Part shown: positions 18,466 to 24,048 of the stretch, piece by piece
Position numbering within the stretch: position 1 is the stretch's first letter
Layout of the letters: the number at the start of each line of letters is the position of its first letter
Assembly: GCA_003427395.1 (NCBI GenBank)
Contig: BFEA01000069.1
Location: forward strand, 2,886,815-2,910,862
Origin: Chara braunii
Lineage: Eukaryota; Streptophyta; Charophyceae; Charales; Characeae
Reading direction: 5' to 3'
Length of the DNA: 24,048 bases
The notes under the pieces: model-generated
Told to the model about the DNA's origin: nothing
Database searches by the model: none
The model's input: the letters and a program-made list of their open reading frames with translations, nothing else
Program-made: the position numbers and the translations under genes

Positions 18466-18573
18466 GGGCCTTCTACCTATTATCCCCAATTATTCCGTTA
18501 AGGACAACTCACTGCCCGGGGGCCTTCTACCTATTATCCCCTATTATTCCGTGAAGGACAACTCACTGCCGTT
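18466..18573 (+). repeat. 54-bp tandem repeat, two copies
   Basis: GGGCCTTCTACCTATTATCC starts at 18466 and at the matching point 18520. Each unit ends in GGACAACTCACTGCC. The period of 18 codons leaves a plus frame (18347-18619) with a doubled peptide containing LLPIIPxYSVKDNSLP. I recognise no family, and the frame may be passive. Confidence 0.9.
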
Positions 18574-18885
18574 ACAAGTGACGTTATGTACTTCGCAGAG
18601 TTCACCCTTCCCCCAATAGAACGCACAGTGATTATTATAGCTTGCTTTTTTTTTTTTTTTTTTTTTTTCCCCCTAGTCTACTGTATCTCCCGAATACAAC
18701 GTACGGTCATTATAGCCGAATTTGGTGTATCTTTCATTCTAAATTCAGCTATAATGACCGTACGTTGTATTCGGGGGAAGACTGTAGACGCCTCTGTAGG
18801 AAACGTAGGTGCCGTTACAAGTGACGTTATGTACTTCGCAGAGTTTACCCTTCCCCCAATAGAACGCACAGTGATTATTATAGCT

Positions 18886-18918
<33 letters not shown>

Positions 18919-18950
18919 GTCTAGACGCCTCTCTAGGAAAGGTAGGTGCA
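18567..18950. repeat. Tandemly duplicated unit of about 140 bp, first copy carrying an insertion
   Basis: Unit 1 (18567-18809) and unit 2 (18810-18950) both run from TGCCGTTACAAGTGACG through CCCCCAATAGAACGCACAG, a T run, TAGACGCCTCT and TAGGTGC. Unit 1 is longer by the hairpin element at 18681-18784 plus a second TA. Without it the two units are the same length apart from the T run. Confidence 0.92.
18681..18784. mobile_element. Tc1/mariner-type MITE (104 bp) with TA target duplication
   Basis: The core arms 18689-18723 and 18741-18775 are reverse complements over 35 bp with one mismatch (CCCGAATACAACGTACGG ... 17-bp loop ... CCGTACGTTGTATTCGGG). TA lies at both edges (18679-18680 and 18785-18786). 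The paralogous unit at 18810-18950 reads AGTCTAGACGCC at the same place, with a single TA, which is the empty site. A short non-coding hairpin with TA duplication is the pattern of Stowaway/mariner MITEs moved in trans by a mariner-type transposase. Confidence 0.88.
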
Positions 18951-19164
18951 TCTTCCTCACAAAGTGGCACGTGCATCTGTTGCTAAACGAAAAAAACCCA
19001 CGAGTTCATCTTCCAAAGAAACTGGCAATATGCATCTTCTACTACTAACGGATGGATCTTGCTGAGCTCTGGGGGAGCCTGCTGTTGTACGTTTTGGACC
19101 GTGGAACGGCTTCGGATCCATAGAACGGAGCCATCATTGTGTGAGAAGGAAGAAGGTAATTGTG
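18951..19164. other. Unassigned spacer
   Basis: No gene or repeat was recognised between the duplicated unit and the left inverted arm. Confidence 0.5.
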
Positions 19165-19173
19165 TTGTTGTTT

Positions 19174-19226
<53 letters not shown>

Positions 19227-19492
19227 CTCGGGGTAACTACTGCGGAATCACAAAAAAAGTTTGTGAATGCAGTTGAACAATAGGTTTTGCAGTCCAGTCA
19301 GTGACCGAGTTTCAAATGCATCTGAAACTCAGGGGGCCGTTCTGTAGCACTTCGGTCACATTACGTACCACCACGTAGGCTCGTACCATCCCAGCGAAGG
19401 AAGCGATCGACGTCGGTGCCAGTGGCCAAACTGCCGAAGGATGGGAGCCGGTACCATCCCGGCCAAGGAACCTACAGAAATTCGGTGTTCCC

Positions 19493-19496
<4 letters not shown>

Positions 19497-19542
<46 letters not shown>
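19497..19542. repeat. (CT)n microsatellite
   Basis: A pure CT run inside the left arm. The matching place in the right arm has (GA)n, as expected of an inverted copy. Confidence 0.97.
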
Positions 19543-19545
<3 letters not shown>

Positions 19546-19679
19546 AAGTTGCAAGTGAGAGAGAGAGAGGGGGTGCCCTCCCGTTCCTACCTGTTCCCGC
19601 TCGTCGCTGCCCCTTCCGCCCGTCGCTCGCTCCCGCCCACGGGCGGCGCCGGGCCGGAATGGGCGATGACGTGCGGGCG

Positions 19680-19681
<2 letters not shown>

Positions 19682-19751
<70 letters not shown>

Positions 19752-19808
19752 NCTCTCTCTCTCTCTCTCTCTCTCTCTCTTGCATAGGTGCGCGCGTGCA
19801 TGTGTGCT

Positions 19809-19876
<68 letters not shown>

Positions 19877-19882
19877 CGCGCG
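19682..19882. repeat. (CT)n, then (GT)n and (CG)n
   Basis: CT run 19682-19780 with one N (19752), a short spacer, GT run 19812-19868, then GC alternation to about 19882. The last part is about 70 bases of alternating purine/pyrimidine, which favours Z-DNA. Confidence 0.95.
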
Positions 19883-20030
19883 TGCAGGCGTTTGTTTGGT
19901 CATATCCGCTATATACACAACTCTAAGCATGACTGCCTTAGACTGTTTCGTCGGACTTTTCATCTACTCATCATGTGGTTCAACCCCCGCGGTCTGTCGA
20001 GGATGCATTTGACTGATGGATAAGGGCTTG

Positions 20031-20131
20031 CCCCCCCCGATTCGAACACAACGCACCCTGATTGTGAATACATGAGACCGGAAAGATTGCTTGTGTACAT
20101 TCATGATGAGGGTGCGTTCTGTTCGGGGGAA
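20031..20131. mobile_element. Second hairpin MITE-like element
   Basis: Left arm 20031-20071 (CCCC...CGAACACAACGCACCC...GTGAATAC) and right arm 20095-20130 (GTACATTCATG...GGGTGCGTTCTGTTCGGGGG) are imperfect reverse complements. The core CCCCCGAACAGAACGCACCC resembles the arm ends of the MITE at 18681. The edges and TA duplication are not certain: a TA lies at 20136 on the right, but the left edge merges with arm sequence. Confidence 0.6.
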
Positions 20132-20557
20132 ACGGTATTGTGTAAAAGTCTTTCAGCAGAACGGATGCAGACTCGAGGACATGGCCAGTGGGAATTGAAG
20201 ATGGGCATTGCTGGTCATGTTGCCATGATGTTTGAACACGAGCAAGCACGTGGCTGGTCTCCAGTTTGCCGGAGTCGAGTTCTGATGAGTGAGTGCGCTT
20301 CAATCATCACGTTGTCTATGTTACGATGACGATCAACGGCTGGTGTCACGTGTGTGTGATCCAGTCTAGACACATCCCAACGGATGTGCCAACCACATTC
20401 AGCCACGTGTCTGTTATCCATTCCTACATTCAGAAGCCGAGAATGACTTGGGGGGAAAAAAGAGAAAGGAGGAAAAACCAAGAAAATGAAAAGCAAAAGG
20501 AAACTGACGTCATATCACTGTCTGCAGCATCACGGGCGGCCCGCAGTAGAATTTGGT
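20132..20557. other. Interior of the inverted-repeat element, no gene seen
   Basis: Short overlapping frames on both strands without recognisable domains. There is no transposase signature in the interior, so the element looks non-autonomous. Confidence 0.5.
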
Positions 20558-20790
20558 TGATCGACGATCTTGATCACCCATTAGCCATGCTGATCAGTGG
20601 TGATTCATTGCCGATCAGGCAATGATGGCTGATCGCAGATCAGCCATGCTGATCTGTCAGAAAATTCGTCGGTTATGAACCGTCAAGATCAGTCATTGGT
20701 CTGCGATCAGCCACTGATGAGCAACTTGAATTGAGCGCCAGCACTGATAAGTTATTGGTTGATGGCCGCTGGTCGATCAACGGCCATCAA
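20558..20790. repeat. GATC-rich palindromic cluster
   Basis: Eleven GATC words lie in about 230 bp, many within GATCAGC or its complement GCTGATC. A perfect short hairpin is GATCAGC-CAT-GCTGATC (20637-20653). At the right edge TTGATGGCCG (20759-20768) pairs exactly with CGGCCATCAA (20781-20790). Confidence 0.85.
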
Positions 20791-21590
20791 CCTTTACCGA
20801 GGTCGTCGTTGATGGACGGCCTAGTATGGTTATGCCCTGCCACGGCTCTCCTTATAGTCCTTATCCTTCTCCATGCGGATGGCTTTTTCTTTTTTTCCTC
20901 GTTCTCACGATACAGCAACGCACACATCAGTGCACAAACACCCACATACCTTGGCTCCGTTTAATTCTCTTACCCCACTGCCCCCCTTTTTGGCTTCCTC
21001 CTGCCCTCCTCCTCCTCCTCCTCCTCCTCCTCCTACCATATCACTGATATCAGTAATTGTTGCTAATACTTACTAGTATAGTATCAACACCGCCTCCCGC
21101 TCTCTTCCCCGGCTCCCCCCTCCTCCTCCTCCTCCTCCTCCTCCTCTCTTCTTCTTCCTCCTCGTACTCTTCCTGCTCCAACTGCTGGAGATGCTGCGAC
21201 CGATATTCTTCTTTCTCCTATCGTAGATCCATGGCTCCTTAAAACTGATCGCAAACTGAAGGTCAAAAGTGCCCTTTTTTTCCTTTTTCTTTTTTATGCA
21301 AAACGACTGGGTTTCCTATCAGGAGAGGTGATACCAAGACTGCCTATTTTGAAAAAGAACGAAATCACGGTTCGAACTAATTCCTCCTCGTGCTCCCTCT
21401 CCTTCTCCTTCTCCTCCTCCTCCACCTTGTTCTCCTCCTCCTCCTCCCTCCTCCCCCCCCCTCCTTCACCTCTCCCTGCTTCTCCTCATCAGTCTTGGAT
21501 AAAGTCCGCTGGAATGCGGACCGTTGGTTACCGATGAGTCTAACGACCGGTCCGCCGATGCCTTGCATGATGCTCCAATACTTGGCCTCC
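20791..21590. other. Pyrimidine-rich interior with (TCC)n tracts
   Basis: TCC/CTC triplet tracts at 21006-21034, 21119-21146 and 21385-21485 hold several frames open (Pro- or Leu/Ser-rich). No gene was recognised. Confidence 0.6.
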
Positions 21591-21654
21591 CGCTGTATGC
21601 AACTCCAAGCATGACTGCGCCAGACTGTTTCATCGGACTTGCACCTACTCATCA
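21591..21654 (+). repeat. Extra plus-strand copy of the 66-bp arm motif
   Basis: It shares AAGCATGACTGC, AGACTGTTTC, TCGGACTT and CTACTCATCA with the left-arm copy at 19907-19973. With the minus-strand copy at 21767-21831 it forms an inverted pair around about 112 bp. Confidence 0.85.
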
Positions 21655-21956
21655 ACAGTTAGCGATACGTTGTCTGGGTTATGTTACTCTGTCTGTGTGT
21701 GGGCGGTGTGGTAAGTCCTTTCCCATCAGTCAAATGCATCCTCGGCGAGCACATTTCCTCACCTCCTGATGAGTAGGTGAAAGTCCAACGAAACATTCTG
21801 GCGCAGTCATGCTTGTAGTTGTGTATAGCGGCTATGACAATACATACAAGTGCGCGCTCACACACAGTGTCACAAACACACGCGCGCGTGTGTGCGTGTG
21901 TGGGTGTGTGCGTGTGTGCGTGTGTGTTTGTGTGTTTGTGCGTGTTGTCATATTCG

Positions 21957-21959
<3 letters not shown>

Positions 21960-22037
<78 letters not shown>
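21960..22037. repeat. (GT)n(GA)n compound microsatellite
   Basis: GT run to about 22002, then GA to 22037 with one GC break; inside the right arm. Confidence 0.95.
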
Positions 22038-22049
<12 letters not shown>

Positions 22050-22215
22050 CGCCCGCCCGCCCGCTCCACCCGGCGGCGCCCGTTCCCGACCGTCGCCACC
22101 CACGGGCGGGAGCAGGCGTCGGTGGGAAGGGGCAGCGACGAGCGGGAACATGCGGGAACGGGCGGGCGCCCCTCTCTCTCTCTCTCACACGTGCGCGAGC
22201 GTAAGCGCACGTGTG

Positions 22216-22216
<1 letters not shown>

Positions 22217-22266
<50 letters not shown>

Positions 22267-22269
22267 NNN

Positions 22270-22324
<55 letters not shown>

Positions 22325-22362
22325 TGCGATAGATTCCATGTGTACACGTGTCGCGCGCGCGC

Positions 22363-22452
<90 letters not shown>
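22217..22452. repeat. Two successive (GT)n(GA)n blocks
   Basis: GT 22217-22266, NNN 22267-22269, GA 22270-22321. After a 40-bp spacer ending in CG alternation come GT 22364-22382 and GA 22383-22452. The spacer GTGTACACGTGTCGCGCG marks the junction. It looks like a local duplication of the compound repeat. Confidence 0.95.
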
Positions 22453-22456
<4 letters not shown>

Positions 22457-22775
22457 TGGAACTTCGAGTTCCCGTCTGTTCCTTGGCTTGGACAGTACCG
22501 TCTTCCGCCCTTTGGCGGCTTCAGCCTCTGGCACCCGACATCGACCTGTTGCTTGGCTGGGGAGCCTGGAATGGTACCAGACTAGGCGGACCGTGGCCGT
22601 ACCCTATCTGACCGAAGTGCCACGGAAGGGCCGCCTGAGTTTCAACGGCGTTTGAAACTCGGGCCCTCACTGGACTGCAACAAAAATGTTTCCAGTGCAT
22701 TGACAAACTTTTTGTGTGACTCGGCCGTCGTTTTCTCTATTATTTATTACTATTACTGTATTACACCAATTTTAG

Positions 22776-23624
22776 CACTAAATAAATTGGACTATTCCTT
22801 GATTTGCACCTGCGGCTCTTGAATTCGCAGCAGATGGAAATCTCTTCTACATCTCTCCGAAGACTCCAATTTCGACTCATGTGATGTGATCAGTGGCTGG
22901 ATCTTTCAGCCGAGTGATCACGAAGTAAACGGAATGAATGACATATGGTGTGGAACCCTCAGGTGAAGATGCCCATCCTCCTATATTCTCAAATGTCGCC
23001 ACCATTATGATATATGGTTACAATTTCAAACTCGTGTTTTGAAAATGACAAGTTAGGCCATACTCCCACAATGACCTTTTGGACCCATCTCCGGGTTCAA
23101 GTCCCACTGCCCCGTAATCTTCATTCTTACCCTAGATTGCAGAGATCCACGGTCGTAACTTGTAAGTGAAGAGTTTCGTCAGTCTGAGATGGGACTTAGC
23201 TCCCGGTGCCTCTTATTTTGAAATGCAGGCACCCTCATCATAGAATACAAAAATTCAATACATACCCCTTCGAAGGATGACATCCAATTTCTGACCAAAA
23301 TCAGCGGCCAGTCCCCAAAAACTCTCCCATTTTGTGTCAGACTAGATAAGGACAACGCAAATCATAATTGAGGAACCACATCGGGTAGACTGCCTCGTGA
23401 ACTTGTGAGTTGTGTGGGCTACATCTCAAAATCTGGGAATCGCTAGCCCCACATCTCGTAGAGTTAATGCTTAGTATATGGTCCCTTCCGGGTCCCCAGC
23501 GGTCGAAGGAGTCGAAACTCTGCTCTGCAGCACAAGTAAAAGGAAAAGAAGAGTAGCAACTCAGCTGCAACTGTTCCCCAATCTCATTTAAATTTTAAAC
23601 AAACATCCGAAAAAGCAGATTGAG
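22776..23624. other. No gene recognised
   Basis: AT-balanced DNA with no long frame on either strand and no visible repeat beyond the edge of the right arm. Confidence 0.55.
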
Positions 23625-23640
23625 CCTCTTCTTCTTCTTC

Positions 23641-23671
<31 letters not shown>
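23625..23671. repeat. (CTT)n and poly(T) tract
   Basis: CTT triplets pass into an uninterrupted T run. Confidence 0.95.
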
Positions 23672-24002
23672 CTGCAGCCTCTTCTGAAAATTGGGAGATG
23701 GAACGTCCATAATATGGATCGTTCATGGCCTCCTATTTTTTAGGAGAGGCTCATTTGCGTTTTTCAATGTACTGGAGGTTTAAACCACCAGTACCTCGCT
23801 CAGCTATGGGCCACGGGCCTTCCGGTATACGCGCCACATCCTTAGGTGGGTCGGCCAAGGGAAGGCCAGGTCGTAGCGTGGATGCCGGCCCCCGCTTCTG
23901 TAGGGAAGACACAGTAGAGTAACAAAAAAAAAAAGAAAGAAGGGAAAAAAAAATGAAATACACAACCGAAAAAAAGCAACAACGGAAAACAAGTTGAAGT
24001 CA
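23672..24002. other. Unassigned; one 24-bp near-palindrome
   Basis: At 23770-23793 the sequence TACTGG, one base, GGTTTAAACC, one base, CCAGTA is self-complementary except for the one mismatched pair. No gene was recognised; A-rich tracts follow from 23924. Confidence 0.6.
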
Positions 24003-24016
24003 CGCGCGCGCGCGCG

Positions 24017-24048
<32 letters not shown>
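24003..24048. repeat. (CG)n then (GA)n at window end
   Basis: CG alternation 24003-24016, then a GA run that continues past the window. Confidence 0.95.

Larger units (their letters stand above)
19165..20030 (+). mobile_element. Left arm of a long inverted-repeat element
   Basis: Read outward to inward it has an (ATT)n run (19177-19227), a unique part with GAAACTCAGG and GAGTTTCAAATGC words (to about 19496), (CT)n, a GC-rich core (19567-19682), (CT)n, (GT)n, and a 66-bp conserved motif (19907-19973), then GGATGCATTTGACTGATGG. The right arm at 21700-22775 shows the same parts in reversed order and orientation. It is non-coding; the open frames are Ser-Leu or Cys-Val repeat artefacts. Confidence 0.8.
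21700..22775 (-). mobile_element. Right arm of the long inverted-repeat element
   Basis: Reverse-complementary to the left arm in order: CCATCAGTCAAATGCATCC (about 21723), the conserved motif (21767-21831), (GT)n(GA)n (21960-22037), the GC-rich core (about 22050-22172), more GT/GA runs, then the unique outer part with CTGACCGAAGTGC, CGCCTGAGTTTCA, TTTGAAACTCGG and CACTGGACTGCAA up to an ATT-type tail (about 22738-22760). An extra GT-NNN-GA block (22217-22321) and another (22364-22452) make it longer than the left arm. Confidence 0.8.

Noticed and set aside
21659-22534. A 291-codon minus frame and similar frames in the arms
   Set aside because: They are Ser-Leu, Thr-His and Arg-Glu repeats created by CT/GA and GT runs, and they cross N bases.
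1-24048. CRISPR array
   Set aside because: The repeats are microsatellites or tandem repeats without regularly spaced unique spacers, and the genome looks eukaryotic.

Overview
The window looks like repeat-rich, transposon-dominated nuclear DNA of a plant-type eukaryote. The evidence is a plant-style hAT transposase of the BED-finger/DUF659 type, a Ty3/gypsy element ending in a chromodomain-like segment, very many CT/GA, GT, ATT and TTC microsatellites, and assembly gaps (N runs). A streptophyte alga such as Chara is my best guess; this rests on overall style only, not on a marker gene. I see no bacterial operon, no rRNA, no CRISPR array and no intact host gene.

Layout. 1-6000: microsatellites, homopolymers, small tandem repeats (60 bp at 752, 66 bp at 4733), a pyrimidine/purine minisatellite (2485-2708), a broken charged reading frame on the minus strand (1909-2230), and a possible SINE-like stretch near 5340-5475. 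6000-8336: a GC-rich hAT transposase pseudogene on the plus strand (BED-like finger, DUF659, hAT C-terminal region) broken by two stops, several frameshifts and an internal deletion. 8337-10820: a long, GC-rich, low-complexity reading frame that continues directly from the transposase, also broken. 10821-12160: T-rich 3' flank, a C-rich quadruplex-prone block, a 489-base gap and a CpG-rich block. 12190-15765: a more AT-rich, decayed Ty3/gypsy pol region (protease, RT, RNase H, integrase, chromodomain-like end), followed by a probable 3' LTR. 16740-18150: no gene recognised.

18151-18950 holds three nested sets of tandem repeats. In one of them a 104-bp hairpin element with TA ends sits in one repeat copy, while the neighbouring copy keeps the empty site. 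19165-22775 is a composite structure whose roughly 0.9-1.1 kb outer arms are diverged inverted copies of each other. The arms are loaded with CT/GA and GT microsatellites, and the interior holds another hairpin MITE-like element and a GATC-rich palindromic cluster. 22776-24048 is non-coding as far as I can see.

The mobile elements do not form a pathway. They are independent insertions at different stages of decay. The most interesting parts are the long inverted-arm element at 19165-22775, the nested TA-flanked hairpin with its internal empty-site control, and the long extension behind the hAT transposase.
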